Below the pieces are notes generated by a model. That model was not told the DNA's origin and ran no database searches. It saw only the letters and a list, made by a program, of their open reading frames with translations. This document shows, one piece after another, positions 54,075 to 63,406 of a DNA stretch of 64,000 nucleotides. Made by a program: the position numbers and the translations under genes. The stretch covers positions 62,001 to 126,000 of the forward strand of contig CAJCCO010000120.1 in the NCBI GenBank assembly GCA_903960915.1. Direction: 5' to 3'. Origin of the DNA: an uncultured beta proteobacterium. Its GTDB lineage: Bacteria; Pseudomonadota; Gammaproteobacteria; Burkholderiales; Burkholderiaceae_C. How positions within the stretch are numbered: position 1 is the stretch's first letter; each line of letters begins with the position of its first letter.

Positions 54075-54992
54075 CTACACGTGCGCCGTGTCGTGCCCGC
54101 TCACCACGCGGTAGCCAGAGGTGCCTGGGCTTGCGATCTCGTAGTCTTCGGTGTGCACCAGCACGCCGTGCGGGCGCAGCAACACAATGCCGTAGGCGCC
54201 AGGTTCGTCCACCGAGAGCGTGGTGTCTTCGGCGGCAAACGGCATGGGCTGCTGGTGGCACGGGCTCTTGAACACCGAGAACGCAATGCCGTGGTTGGTG
54301 CCGCTGATGGTGCGGTGCACATGGCCAGCAAAGATATGGCGCACATTGCCGTGGCGCAACAGCAGCTCGTAAAACGCCTCACCATTTTTCAGGGCAATGG
54401 CGTCCATGCCCACAAAGCCGGTGGCGTGCGGCGGGTGGTGCATGAAGATGTGCACCGGGCGCTTGCCAGCACTGGCGAGTTGCTGCGCCAGCCAGTCTAG
54501 GCGCTGCGCACACAGAAAACCACTGTAACTGTCGGGGAAGTTGTACGGTGGCGCAAACAGAGTGTCGAGCAGCAGCAGGCGGGCGCCGTCATGCGCGGCA
54601 GTGCTGCCGGTGTGGGGCGCCAGGCCTTTATCGATGTCACTATTTATGTCTGTATTTATGTCTGTATTTATGTCTATGGCTTGCTGCACAAACCCGTTGC
54701 CGTCCAGCGGCGCTTCTGGGAACACAGTGAGGAAGTTTTCGCGCTGGTCGTGGTTGCCCAAAAGCAGGCTGTAGGGGCAGCGCAGCTCGCTCAGCAAGGC
54801 ACGCAGTCGCTGGTAAGAGGCCACGTCGCCCCGGTGCGTCAGGTCGCCGGTGAAGAGCACATGGTGGGTATCGGGGTGGTGTAGGTTGACGTGCGCAATG
54901 CCTTTGCGCAGCCGCTCTGACGGGTCCAGCCCAATGATGCGCCCGCCTTCGGGCAGGATGTGCAGGTCGGTAAAAACAATCAGCTTGCTCAT
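54075..54992 (-). CDS. CpdA-like metallophosphoesterase
   Basis: 305 residues. Calcineurin-like metal ligands are seen: FTDLH (D-x-H), GDLTHRG, GNHDQR, HHPPH and GHVHRT. CpdA relatives hydrolyse cyclic AMP or other phosphodiesters. An unusual insert, DINTDINTDINSDID (about residues 113-127), is encoded by four 12-bp tandem units and is absent from typical relatives. The start overlaps the stop of the upstream DMT gene (ATGA). Confidence 0.9.
   Translation of the reverse strand: MSKLIVFTDLHILPEGGRIIGLDPSERLRKGIAHVNLHHPDTHHVLFTGDLTHRGDVASYQRLRALLSELRCPYSLLLGNHDQRENFLTVFPEAPLDGNGFVQQAIDINTDINTDINSDIDKGLAPHTGSTAAHDGARLLLLDTLFAPPYNFPDSYSGFLCAQRLDWLAQQLASAGKRPVHIFMHHPPHATGFVGMDAIALKNGEAFYELLLRHGNVRHIFAGHVHRTISGTNHGIAFSVFKSPCHQQPMPFAAEDTTLSVDEPGAYGIVLLRPHGVLVHTEDYEIASPGTSGYRVVSGHDTAHV
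54629..54676 (-). repeat. 12-bp in-frame tandem repeat in the phosphoesterase gene
   Basis: Four units: TATCGATGTCAC followed by TATTTATGTCTG twice and TATTTATGTCTA. They are AT-rich inside a GC-rich gene and encode D-I-N-T/S-D repeats on the - strand. Unit size keeps frame, so copy number could vary without killing the protein. Confidence 0.85.
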
Positions 54993-55918
54993 GTCTGGGT
55001 CTCCTGTTTTGGGTGACGTGCCATGCGCAGCGCCAGCAAACCGGCCAGCACAATCACGGCGGCGCCAGCTACCGTGGTGGCGCGTGGAATTTCTTGAAAA
55101 AACACAAAGCCCCACAAGGGCGCCCACAAAATACCCGTGTACTCAAACGGCGCCACGCGGTTGGCCTGGGCAATGCGGTAGGCGCTGGTTAAAAACATCA
55201 TGCCGGTGGCGGCTACCACGCCGCAGGCGCCAATCAGCAGCAGGTCGTTGAGCGGAATCCACATCCAGCCGCGCACCAGAAACGCCAGGCTCGGATGCGC
55301 CGCGTTCTCAATACCCAGCGCGTGCAACACCAGTGCGGTGATCACCGCGCCCACAAAGAAACCGGCGTTTTGAAAGAACGACAACACCGAGGCCGGCTGC
55401 GTGGCGCCGATCTTGCGCGCCATCAACATGGACGTGCCGTACATGCAAGCCGACAACAGCGACAGCAGAGCCGCTGGCTCGAACAAACCGGTGCCGGGCT
55501 GCAACATCACCATCACCCCGGCAAAGCCCAGCAACACCGCCGCCCACACCCGCCAGCCCGAATGCTCGCCCAGAAAAGGCCCAGCCAGCGCGGTGACAAA
55601 GAGCGGCACGGTGAAATACAACGCCACTGCATCGGCCAGGGGCAGCGCCGGAAAGGCCATGTAATACGCCGTGTACGACACAAACATGATCAAGGCCCGC
55701 GCAATCAGCGGCCCCAACTGGTTGCCAAACAGCGCACGCCAACCCACTTCGCGCTGCACCAGCGCAAACAAAATGGGAAACGCCACCAGCGAGCGAATCA
55801 CCACCACCTGGGTCAGCGGGTAAGCGCCACTGACTTGCTTGATGATGGCGTCTTGCAACGAGAACACGAACACCCCCAGACAAAGGTACAAAATGCCGCG
55901 CGCTGTGTTGTTGTGCAT
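54989..55918 (-). CDS. DMT superfamily permease (EamA domains)
   Basis: 309 residues with ten hydrophobic segments and two EamA halves (GILYLCLGVFVFSLQDAIIKQV ... FLGEHSGWRVWAAVLLGFAGVMVML; then RIAQANRVAPFEYTGILWAPLWGFVFFQE). Resembles RarD/S-adenosylmethionine-type drug/metabolite exporters; substrate unknown. The ATG at 55918 was chosen to start before the first helix. Overlaps the phosphoesterase gene by ATGA. Confidence 0.88.
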   Translation of the reverse strand: MHNNTARGILYLCLGVFVFSLQDAIIKQVSGAYPLTQVVVIRSLVAFPILFALVQREVGWRALFGNQLGPLIARALIMFVSYTAYYMAFPALPLADAVALYFTVPLFVTALAGPFLGEHSGWRVWAAVLLGFAGVMVMLQPGTGLFEPAALLSLLSACMYGTSMLMARKIGATQPASVLSFFQNAGFFVGAVITALVLHALGIENAAHPSLAFLVRGWMWIPLNDLLLIGACGVVAATGMMFLTSAYRIAQANRVAPFEYTGILWAPLWGFVFFQEIPRATTVAGAAVIVLAGLLALRMARHPKQETQT

Positions 55919-56069
55919 GTCAGGAGGGATCAGATAAGTTAAGGTGATGGGGAATACCGCCACGTATTGTGCCCATGCCAAGGACACGCCCCAGAATTCA
56001 CCCAAAGCCCCGCCCCGCTTTAGGCGAAAATCCCCCCAAATCCTACCTTCCCCGAGATGAAAGCCCCGC

Positions 56070-56546
56070 ATGAAAATTGAAAAAGACACCGTGGTCACCC
56101 TGAGCTACAAAGTGGCCGACGCCCAAGGCAAACTCATTGAAGAAGCCAAAGAACCCATGGCCTACCTGCACGGCGGCTACGGCAACACCCTGCCCAAAAT
56201 TGAAGCCGCCCTAGACGGCCAGACCGCCGGCTTTCAGACCGTGCTGGCCCTGAGCCCCGAAGACGCCTTTGGCCTGCGCGACGAAGGCCTGGTACAAACC
56301 ATTGCCCGTAGCGACTTCCCGCCCGGCGTCAAAGTAGGCGGCCAACTGCGCGGCCACACCCCCGAAGGCCAGGAGCAGGTGTTTACCGTCATGAAAATCA
56401 AGGGCGACCAAGTGCTGCTGGACGGCAACCACCCCTGGGCCGGCCAAGCCCTGCGCTTCAGCCTGAAAGTGACCGAGGTGCGCAAAGCCCTTGAAGAAGA
56501 ACTGGCCCACGGCCACGTCCACGGCGCCCACGGCCACCACCATTAA
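56070..56546 (+). CDS. slyD: FKBP-type peptidyl-prolyl isomerase SlyD
   Basis: 158 residues. N-terminal MKIEKDTVVTLSYKVADAQGKLIEEA, insert-in-flap chaperone domain (LSPEDAFGLRDEGLVQTIARSDFP), NHPWAGQALRFSLKV, and a short His-rich tail HGHVHGAHGHHH that can bind nickel. Cytosolic folding helper and metallochaperone. Confidence 0.96.
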   Translation: MKIEKDTVVTLSYKVADAQGKLIEEAKEPMAYLHGGYGNTLPKIEAALDGQTAGFQTVLALSPEDAFGLRDEGLVQTIARSDFPPGVKVGGQLRGHTPEGQEQVFTVMKIKGDQVLLDGNHPWAGQALRFSLKVTEVRKALEEELAHGHVHGAHGHHH

Positions 56547-56569
56547 GACCTAGCCGGGCGGGACCTCAG

Positions 56570-56752
56570 CCTGCGCCGTAGCCGCAAACTCGGCAGACAG
56601 CCTTTCGTCACGGGCGGCGGTTTGCCAAAACTTTTGCGCCAGTTCTCAGGCGCGGGGCCACTGGGACAGGGCGGCGGCGGTGGGTTGCAGGGCACGTCTT
56701 CATCGCTCCAGTGGCGCGGGTCGCTGCCAAGTTGCAGCTCGGGGTGGGCCTG
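56570..56752 (-). pseudogene. Scar of a HipA-like gene (internal deletion, frameshifted)
   Basis: Bases 56570-56693 match the 3' part of the intact HTH-HipA gene (57908-58031), and 56694-56752 match its middle (about 58746-58804), which encodes HPALQLGSDPRHWSDEDV. About 715 bp between them is missing. On the - strand the middle part reads HPELQLGSDPRHWSDEDV and then runs out of frame into proline-rich sequence. A duplicate of the HipA-like gene was therefore deleted and inactivated. Confidence 0.85.
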
Positions 56753-56883
56753 CAGCAACACCCGCTCAACAGCAGCTGTTGCATCTGCATGTCCCTTCGC
56801 GTTAGTTACACCAATTTGTTTGCCAGTCAGGGCAATATGGAAATATTTGGCACCCAAAATGTGTGTGTTTGACACCTGATATG

Positions 56884-56901
56884 CCTTACCCTATAGTAAG
56901 G
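56884..56901. promoter_or_regulatory. VapBC promoter/operator
   Basis: CCTTAC-CCTATA-GTAAGG is an inverted repeat 16 bp before the antitoxin ATG; the loop contains a possible -10-like TATA. AbrB-type antitoxins bind such palindromes to repress their operon. GGAAAATAGGA follows as the probable ribosome site. Confidence 0.6.
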
Positions 56902-56917
56902 AAAATAGGAATTCAAC

Positions 56918-57160
56918 ATGACAACAGCTACCCTCACAAGCAAGGGACAAATCACCATTCCCGCCGATGTGCGGCATGACTTGAAGGTCGAAGCGGGTGA
57001 TCGCGTCGAATTCATCCAGATTGCGCCAGGACGTTACGAGTTCGTGGCGGCCACTCAGAACGTCACCGAACTCAAAGGCATGTTCGGTAAGCCGGCGAAA
57101 ACGATTTCCATTGATGACATGAACAAAGCCATAGCCCAACGTGGAGCGTCTGCACGATGA
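56918..57160 (+). CDS. AbrB/MazE-type (VapB) antitoxin
   Basis: 80 residues. Swapped-hairpin N-terminus TATLTSKGQITIPADVRHDLKVEAGDRVEFIQIAPGRYEF is the SpoVT-AbrB fold; the C-terminal part (PAKTISIDDMNKAIAQRGA) will wrap the toxin. Overlaps vapC by ATGA. Confidence 0.93.
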   Translation: MTTATLTSKGQITIPADVRHDLKVEAGDRVEFIQIAPGRYEFVAATQNVTELKGMFGKPAKTISIDDMNKAIAQRGASAR

Positions 57161-57552
57161 TCGGGCTCGATACCAATGTCCTTGTGCGCTACATCATGCA
57201 AGACGACCCAAAGCAGTCGCCCAAGGCCTCGGCGCTTATTGAGTCGTTGGACTCTGAAAACCCCGGCTTCATCACGGTGGTTTCGGTTGTTGAGTTGTAT
57301 TGGGTGCTGACCGCCAGCTATGGCCTCACTGGCCAACAGGTTAAGCAGGCCCTGGAGGTTCTGTTGCGCACAAAGCAGATCATCGTGGACCGTGCTGACC
57401 AAGTGCTCAGAGCCTTGCGAGTTTTTGACGATGGCAAAGCGGATTTCGCTGATTGCCTGATTGAGCGCACCGCCGTTTCAGCGGGATGTGGCCAAACCAT
57501 GACTTTCGACGTTGGTGCTGCAAAGTATGCAGGCATGACGTTGATTCGCTGA
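57157..57552 (+). CDS. PIN-domain ribonuclease toxin (VapC)
   Basis: 131 residues. Acidic PIN residues: GLDTNVLVRY, VVELYWVL (Glu), KADFADCLI (Asp), and TFDVGAAKYAG (Asp). VapC toxins cut tRNA or rRNA. It is coupled to the antitoxin and stands between two HipA-like sequences. Confidence 0.93.
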   Translation: MIGLDTNVLVRYIMQDDPKQSPKASALIESLDSENPGFITVVSVVELYWVLTASYGLTGQQVKQALEVLLRTKQIIVDRADQVLRALRVFDDGKADFADCLIERTAVSAGCGQTMTFDVGAAKYAGMTLIR

Positions 57553-57878
57553 ACACTAAATCCGCGCATTCCCCCTGTTAATGGCGTGCCATTGCGGTGC
57601 GCCATACACCGGCCTAATTTGGCCGCTTGCCGCCGCGATGCCCTTCGCCCGCGGGAGACTCATGAGATACATCCTATGCAACGCAGAGGGGTATGAGGGC
57701 CCGATGCCCTTTGGGTTCGGCAGGTCGATGGGTACTTTGACACCCTCGCCGGCCCGTTTAACTGCCTACGATGCGCATGCCTTGGGCTTGGCCAAACTTG
57801 CACAGCCTCTTTAACGTGTTAACTTGAATTGTGGCCTTGCAAAAAACCCACAGGACTACAGCCCCACCACAACCCCCG
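57553..57878. other. Intergenic, no gene supported
   Basis: A 77-codon + strand frame (57581-57814) has no ribosome site, no recognisable domain and composition typical of non-coding host DNA. A polypyrimidine/polypurine change occurs near the end before the HipA-like stop. Confidence 0.5.
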
Positions 57879-59201
57879 CTACAACCCCGCCACATGCAAC
57901 GCATTAACCTGCGCCGTTGCCGCAAACTCGGCCGACAGCCGTTCGTCATTCGCGGCGGTTTGCCAGAACTTTTGCGCCAATTCTCGGGCGCGGGGCCACT
58001 GGGCCAGGGTGGCGGTGGTGGGTTGCAGGGCTTGTGCGGCAAAGCTGCGCGGCACCAGCTCGCCGGCTACTGGGGCATACAGCATGGGCAGCATGTCGTA
58101 GACGGGGGACAAGGCCCAGCGCTTGCCTTGCTGCAGCAGGGAGATGTTGCCATAGTGGCGGTCGGTGTTGGCTATGAGCAGGCCAAAGGCTTCTAGCAGG
58201 GCCAGGGTGTTGGCGTCTGCCGGGGTGAGCAATTGGCGGGCGGCCAGGCGGGTGGCGGTGGCGGCCCAGTTGTCCATTTGGCCCACGTATTGGGCGTCAA
58301 ACACCAACAAAGACACCATGCCGATGCGCCCGCTTGGCTTGGACGACGTGCGGTCAAACCGTTCAACCTCCAAAAACACCCGGCCTTGAAAGTTGAAGAG
58401 CGCGGTGCGCGCAGCAGACAGCCCGGCTTGCGCCAGGGTTTGCAGCGCCAGGTGTTCACACACCAGCAGGTCGCGGGTGCGCTGGTCTGCCTGGGTTTGT
58501 CCGGCGGCGGAGAACTTGACCAGCACCGAGCGCCCTGCGGTGACGGTGCAGAACTTGGGTTGCTCGCCCCCGGCCGATGAGCCGGGCAGCGTGCCTTGCA
58601 TGGCTTGCTCGGCCAGCAGTGGGTAGCTTTCTGCACTGGGCACGCGCAAGGTGCGCTCGGACAGGCTGTGAAAACGCTGGTACGTGGACTCGCCCAACAG
58701 CAGGTTGCCGGGCAGGTCTTCGCCAAACTGGGTGAGGGCGCGCAGAACGTCTTCATCGCTCCAGTGGCGCGGGTCGCTGCCAAGTTGCAGCGCGGGGTGG
58801 GCCTGGGCAAAGGCGCGTCCCATAAAGCCTTGCGGGCGCATGTCTTCCAGAAACCAGGGCAAGCCGTCGTGGCGCGCGCCTGGGCCGCCCGCTTCATCGA
58901 CCCAGTAGCCGCCACCCGCCATGGGCACCAACTGCGCAAACAGGCTGACTTGCCCGGTCGCGTCTACCTGCATGATTTGAACGGCACTGCCCACGCCCGG
59001 CACGGTACGCGGCAACAGGTAACGCTGCGACCGGGCCGCACCCACTTTGCGCACCTGGCCCGCAGCGGTGAGCTTGGCCAAGGCCCGCGATACGGTGGCC
59101 TGGCTGGCGCCAAGTTGGGTTTGAAGCTCTGCGCTGCTCAAGTCTGGCTGTCGGCGCAAGGCTTGCACAATCAAGGGAGCAAGGTCGGGCAAAGCAGCCA
59201 T
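57879..59201 (-). CDS. HTH-HipA fusion kinase (YjjJ-like)
   Basis: 440 residues. A winged HTH at residues about 12-60 (DLAPLIVQALRRQPDLSSAELQTQLGASQATVSRALAKLTAAGQV) is followed by a HipA-type kinase: Gly-rich loop SSAGGEQPKF, VLVKFS, catalytic NTDRHYGNISLL and metal-site SPVYDMLPM. Length and order match E. coli YjjJ, a HipA-family toxin fused to its own DNA-binding domain and lacking a separate HipB. HipA kinases phosphorylate GltX or other translation factors. Start at 59201 lies at the edge of tandem 12-bp repeats that continue upstream. Confidence 0.9.
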   Translation of the reverse strand: MAALPDLAPLIVQALRRQPDLSSAELQTQLGASQATVSRALAKLTAAGQVRKVGAARSQRYLLPRTVPGVGSAVQIMQVDATGQVSLFAQLVPMAGGGYWVDEAGGPGARHDGLPWFLEDMRPQGFMGRAFAQAHPALQLGSDPRHWSDEDVLRALTQFGEDLPGNLLLGESTYQRFHSLSERTLRVPSAESYPLLAEQAMQGTLPGSSAGGEQPKFCTVTAGRSVLVKFSAAGQTQADQRTRDLLVCEHLALQTLAQAGLSAARTALFNFQGRVFLEVERFDRTSSKPSGRIGMVSLLVFDAQYVGQMDNWAATATRLAARQLLTPADANTLALLEAFGLLIANTDRHYGNISLLQQGKRWALSPVYDMLPMLYAPVAGELVPRSFAAQALQPTTATLAQWPRARELAQKFWQTAANDERLSAEFAATAQVNALHVAGL

Positions 59202-59358
59202 GAATAGATACTGAATAGATAAGTGAATCGATAATTTATGCGGCAATCATAGACTATTCATATGTTTCCAGAGGGTATAGCCACTTATTGAACATCTATA
59301 TGAATAGATATATGAATAGATAAATGAATAGATAAACGGATAGATATCTGCATAGATA
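59201..59358. repeat. Iterated TGAATAGATA repeats at the HipA-like gene start
   Basis: TGAATAGATA or close variants recur at about 59201, 59212, 59224, 59301, 59313, 59325, and decayed at 59337 and 59349, with a 12-bp period in the right cluster (59301-59358) and 11-13 bp in the left. The left cluster touches the start codon of the HTH-HipA gene. The repeats are AT-rich in a GC-rich background and lie between that gene and copA. A self-binding operator array for the HTH domain is a testable idea. Confidence 0.75.
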
Positions 59359-59387
59359 CTCATCCCCACCGCCCCCCCTGGCGCCCT

Positions 59388-61694
59388 TTATTTCCCCGGC
59401 TTCCAGCGCTTGAGCAGCAAGGCGTTGCTCATGACGCTGACGGAGCTCAGGGCCATGGCGGCGCCGGCGACTACGGGGTTTAAAAAGCCCAGCGCAGCCA
59501 GCGGGATGCCGGCCACGTTGTAGGCAAAGGCCCAAAACAGGTTTTGCCGAATTTTGGCCACGGTGCGGTCGGAGATGTCCAGGGCGCCGGCCACCAAAGC
59601 CGGGTCGCCGCGCATGAGGGTGATGCCGGCGGCGTGCATGGCCACGTCGGTGCCGCCACCGCCGGGGTTGCTCATGGCCAGGCCGACATCGGCGGCGGCC
59701 AGGGCCGGGGCGTCGTTGACGCCATCGCCCACCATGGCCACCACATGGCCCCCTGCTTTCAAGGCCATGACGCGCGCGGCCTTGTCGCCGGGCAGCACCT
59801 CGGCCATGACTTCACCGTCTTCGGGGCGCAGGCCCAGCCGGCGCGCCATGGCTTCGGCGGCGCCGCGGTTGTCGCCCGAAATCATCACCAGGCGCAAGCC
59901 GCGCTGACGCAAGCCCGCCAGGGCTTCTTTGGCACCGGGTTTGGGCTCGTCGCCAAAGGCCAGCAGGGCGCGCAGGTGCAGGCCGTCTGAACTGTTCTCC
60001 ACCATGGCTGACACCGTGGCACCTTGGGCCTGCAGGTGGGTGGCGGCGCCGGCCAGGTCGCCCAGGCTCACCTGGCGTTCTTGCAGCCAGGGCAGGCTGC
60101 CCACAAAATAGCGGATGGCACCCACCTCGCCTTCGGTGCCGCGCCCGGGCACAGCGCGCACATTGTTGGGCGGCGCAATAGGGAGGCCGCGCTCTTGCGC
60201 CAGCGCCACCACGGCGCGGGCCAGCGGGTGTTCACTGCCGCTTTGCAAACTGGCCGCGGCGGCCAGCACGGCCTGGTGGGCGGCGCTGTCGCCAAGCCAG
60301 GGCACGTTGCCAGACGGGGACGCGCTGACAGACTGGGACGCACTGGCTGACCAGGGCTCGCCGGCCAGCAGCAGAGCGGTCAGGCGCGGGCGGCCCACGG
60401 TGAGGGTGCCGGTTTTGTCAAAGGCCACGGTGTCGACTTTGTGCGCCAGCTCCAACGCCTGCGCGTCTTTGATCAGAATGCCAAACTTGGCTGCCACGCC
60501 CGTGCCAGCCATGATGGCGGCCGGTGTGGCCAGCCCCAAGGCGCAGGGGCAGGCAATCACCAGCACCGCCACGGCGTGTATCACCGCCAGTTCAAACGGG
60601 TGGCCGGTTAAATACCAGGCCAGCAGCGTGATGACCGACACCACCACCACCACCGGCACAAACACGGCGCTGACCTGGTCTACCAGGCGCTGAATGGGGG
60701 CCTTGGCGGCTTGGGCGTCTTCTACCAGCCGGATGATGCGCGCCAGCACAGTCTCGGCGCCTACCGCCTTGACCTGCATGACGATGCGGCCTTCGCCGTT
60801 GATGGCGCCACCGGTGAGCGCGGCGCCCACGTCTTTGCTCACGGGCAGGGGCTCGCCGGTGAGCAGCGATTCGTCCACCTGCGTGCGCCCCTCCAGCACC
60901 ACGCCGTCCACCGGCAGGCGCTCACCAGGGCGCACCACCAGGTGGTCGCCGGGCAACACCTCGGCCACGGGTACGTCAACCTCGCCGTCCTGGCCGAGCA
61001 GGTGCGCCACGTCGGGGCGCAGCGCGTGCAGGGCGCGAATGGCAGCCGTGGTTTGGCGCTTGGCGCGCGCCTCCAGCCATTTGCCCAGCAGCACCAGCGT
61101 CACCACCAGAGCGGCGCTCTCAAAATACAGGTGGGGCATGGTGCCCGGGGCAGCGGTGAGCCATAGCCACATGGACAGGGCCCAGCCCGCTGTGGTGCCC
61201 AGCGCCACCAGCAAGTCCATGTTGCCGCTCAGGGCCAGCAGGGCGTGCCAGCCGGCTTTGTAAAAGCGCGCACCCAGCACAAACTGCACCGGCGTGGCCA
61301 GCGCAAATTGCAACCAGGGCGCCAGCATCCAGTGCTGGCCAAAGAAGTCGCCCAGCATGGGCAGCACCAGTGGGGCCGACAAGGCCAAGCCCAGGGCCAC
61401 CGGCAGAAAGCCGGCCCAGGGCGAGGGGTCGGGCCCAGCCAGCGCGGCGTCTGCGGCCACGGGCTCGTAGCCGGCATCGCGCACGGCACGGCGCAGCAGG
61501 GCCTCCATTTGCTCGGACGGCGCGAAAAAAATGCGGGCCGACTCGGTGGCCAGGTTGACGCTGGCGTCTTGCACGCCGGGCACTTTTTTAAGGGCACGTT
61601 CAACGCGCCCGACGCACGAGGCGCAGGTCATGCCCTTGATGCCAATGTCCAGGGAGGGCTTAAGGTCTGTACTTGGGTCTGTACTTGGGTTCAT
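59388..61694 (-). CDS. copA: Copper-translocating P-type ATPase (CopA)
   Basis: 768 residues. One N-terminal heavy-metal-associated domain with GMTCASC, then eight membrane helices, TGE in LLTGEP, the CPC metal site in [15 protein letters not shown], phosphorylation motif DKTGTLT, the HP motif in [16 protein letters not shown], and C-terminal [13 protein letters not shown] and [12 protein letters not shown] typical of Cu+ exporters. Exports cuprous ion to the periplasm. Divergent from copZ. Confidence 0.97.
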   Translation of the reverse strand: MNPSTDPSTDLKPSLDIGIKGMTCASCVGRVERALKKVPGVQDASVNLATESARIFFAPSEQMEALLRRAVRDAGYEPVAADAALAGPDPSPWAGFLPVALGLALSAPLVLPMLGDFFGQHWMLAPWLQFALATPVQFVLGARFYKAGWHALLALSGNMDLLVALGTTAGWALSMWLWLTAAPGTMPHLYFESAALVVTLVLLGKWLEARAKRQTTAAIRALHALRPDVAHLLGQDGEVDVPVAEVLPGDHLVVRPGERLPVDGVVLEGRTQVDESLLTGEPLPVSKDVGAALTGGAINGEGRIVMQVKAVGAETVLARIIRLVEDAQAAKAPIQRLVDQVSAVFVPVVVVVSVITLLAWYLTGHPFELAVIHAVAVLVIACPCALGLATPAAIMAGTGVAAKFGILIKDAQALELAHKVDTVAFDKTGTLTVGRPRLTALLLAGEPWSASASQSVSASPSGNVPWLGDSAAHQAVLAAAASLQSGSEHPLARAVVALAQERGLPIAPPNNVRAVPGRGTEGEVGAIRYFVGSLPWLQERQVSLGDLAGAATHLQAQGATVSAMVENSSDGLHLRALLAFGDEPKPGAKEALAGLRQRGLRLVMISGDNRGAAEAMARRLGLRPEDGEVMAEVLPGDKAARVMALKAGGHVVAMVGDGVNDAPALAAADVGLAMSNPGGGGTDVAMHAAGITLMRGDPALVAGALDISDRTVAKIRQNLFWAFAYNVAGIPLAALGFLNPVVAGAAMALSSVSVMSNALLLKRWKPGK

Positions 61695-61782
61695 AGGCAG
61701 AGCTTAGCGCTTGTTGTTTAACGCAAGGGGCACAATCTGGACAATGGCTGATGTAGGCCAAATTCCTCAGGAGCTTTTTTTC

Positions 61783-61980
61783 ATGAACCAAACCTTCACC
61801 GTGCAAGGCATGACCTGCGGCCACTGCGAGAAAGCCGTCACCCGTGCCATCCAGAAGCTCGACCCGCAAGCTGAGGTCAGAATTGACCGCGCCGCCAACC
61901 AGGTGGACGTGCTGTCCGACCAACCCCACGCCGCACTGGCCCAGGTGATTGCTGACGAGGGCTACCAAGTCAGCGCGTAA
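61783..61980 (+). CDS. copZ: Copper chaperone CopZ-like (HMA domain)
   Basis: 65 residues: QTFTVQGMTCGHCEKAVTRAIQKLDPQAEVRIDRAANQVDV, a single ferredoxin-like domain with the CxxC copper site. CAGGAG lies upstream of the ATG at 61783 in a 12-14 base window. It delivers Cu+ to CopA, whose gene is divergent. The longer upstream frame is not conserved. Confidence 0.93.
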   Translation: MNQTFTVQGMTCGHCEKAVTRAIQKLDPQAEVRIDRAANQVDVLSDQPHAALAQVIADEGYQVSA

Positions 61981-62100
61981 CCAAGGCTTGCAAGGCTTGC
62001 GCCAGAATTTGCAGGCATTCACCCTGGGTTTGATACGAATCAAGCGCCCCAGAAGCGGACAAGCGCCCAATGAACTTCTCACACAACACAAGGAGTTCAC

Positions 62101-62298
62101 ATGGGCATCAATGAAGGCGATCTCGACCGCACCCTGCGTACCATCGCCGGTATCGTGTTGCTGGGCCTGATGTACATGGGCACGATTGGTCTGTGGGGCT
62201 GGCTCGGCCTGGTGCTGGTAGTGACCGGCGCCGCCGGCTGGTGCCCGCTGTACGCCGCCCTGGGCGTGAACACCTGCCGGGCCAACCCTGAAACCTGA
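62101..62298 (+). CDS. Small inner-membrane protein, DUF2892-like
   Basis: 65 residues: NEGDLDRTLRTIAGIVLLGLMYMGTIGLWGWLGLVLVVTGAAGWCPLYAALGVNTC. The N-x-x-x-x-D-R-x-x-R start and GWCPLYxxLGxxTC end are DUF2892/YgaP-type landmarks. Two helices expected. AAGGAG lies 5-6 bases before the ATG. Often found near thiosulfate or metal-stress genes. Confidence 0.9.
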   Translation: MGINEGDLDRTLRTIAGIVLLGLMYMGTIGLWGWLGLVLVVTGAAGWCPLYAALGVNTCRANPET

Positions 62299-62311
62299 TG
62301 CGCCAACAACC

Positions 62312-63205
62312 TTAAGCCTGCACCTCACCGCCCAGCGCTTCAAGCAGGGCGGGCAGCAGTTGGCGCAGTTCACCGGTGGCGATGGTGGCGTCGGTGTCGA
62401 AACCGTCGTCTTTTCCGGTTGATGCGCCTTCAAACACCACATCCAGAAACGCCATTTTCTTGAGCTGCAAGGCCTCGGTCAGTACGAAGGAGACGCGGTT
62501 GTTCCAGGTCAGGGCCAGGCGGGTGGGGAGTTTGCCACCCTGCACGTGCTGGCGCACTTCTTCGTTGTCCAACGGATGGCGGGCGTAGCGCACCACGGCT
62601 TTGGACTCGTCGGCGGCTTTCAACTCACATTCACGGTCTACGCTGAAGCCCTGCGGCGCCTCTTGGCTAACAAGCCAGTGCGACATGGCAGCGGTGGGCG
62701 ACATCTGCGTGTTGAGCAGCGTGGCCGACATATCGGGCAGGCACTTCACCAACAGCGTTAGCACCTCGTCGGCCTTGGCCTGGCTGGCGGCATCCACCAC
62801 CAGGTAGCGCGCCTCGGGGTCTAGCCACACGGTGACGGAGGATTGCTTGGTAAAGGCCAGCGGCATCAACGCCAGACGAATGTCGTCCTTGATTTCACGG
62901 GTTTCTTTTTTGCCCGGTTTGCGCCCGGTACTGGCCTCAATCTGCGCCACGCGCTCCTTGGCCTTGCGGTTGACCACCGAGCTGGGCAGGGCGCGGGTTT
63001 CAAGCATCAGCTTGAGCAAAAACTGCCCGGCCACGGCTTCTGCCAGCGGGCCATGGTCTTCCCCACGCGGTTCGGTCCAGCCGATAGATTTCTCCTGGCT
63101 GGCGCCACACTCCACAAAACGCGCGCTCTCCAGACACTCTTCAATTTGAGCCAGGGTGGCCGACCACTGCGGCCCAATTCGGTACACGATCACATTCTTG
63201 AACAC
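62312..63205 (-). CDS. rdgC: Recombination-associated protein RdgC
   Basis: 297 residues from GTG. MFKNVIVYRI start, FVECGASQEKSIGWTEPRGE, AVAGQFLLKLMLETRALPSSVVNRKAKERVAQIEASTGRKPGKKETREIKDD, LMPLAFTKQSSV and the C-terminal acidic domain are diagnostic. It forms a ring on DNA and limits RecA. GATAAAGGC precedes the start weakly. Confidence 0.96.
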   Translation of the reverse strand: MFKNVIVYRIGPQWSATLAQIEECLESARFVECGASQEKSIGWTEPRGEDHGPLAEAVAGQFLLKLMLETRALPSSVVNRKAKERVAQIEASTGRKPGKKETREIKDDIRLALMPLAFTKQSSVTVWLDPEARYLVVDAASQAKADEVLTLLVKCLPDMSATLLNTQMSPTAAMSHWLVSQEAPQGFSVDRECELKAADESKAVVRYARHPLDNEEVRQHVQGGKLPTRLALTWNNRVSFVLTEALQLKKMAFLDVVFEGASTGKDDGFDTDATIATGELRQLLPALLEALGGEVQA

Positions 63206-63235
63206 TTGCTTGCCTTTATCGAATTCACTTCAACC

Positions 63236-63264
63236 AACTTCACTGAAACTAACTTCACTGAAAC
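63236..63264 (-). repeat. 15-bp direct repeat upstream of rdgC
   Basis: AACTTCACTGAAACT (63236-63250) is followed at once by AACTTCACTGAAAC (63251-63264). The repeat lies in the 5' leader or promoter of rdgC, 30 bp upstream of its start codon. Confidence 0.7.
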
Positions 63265-63406
63265 AAACGCCATCATCCCACCAATTTTTCACGTTACTTT
63301 ACAAAGTCTTAAGCGAGGGTTGTGGACGCGAAACACAAGACGCTCACACTTGAATCTGCGCTGAAACCAATCCTGGTCATTCAGCCCCACACCGAAGGAC
63401 GCTTTC

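Noticed and set aside
57581..57814. 77-codon + strand frame after vapC
   Set aside because: No ribosome site or known domain; treated as intergenic.
59301..59358. Possible CRISPR array
   Set aside because: Units are 12 bp with no unique spacers, so it is a simple tandem repeat.
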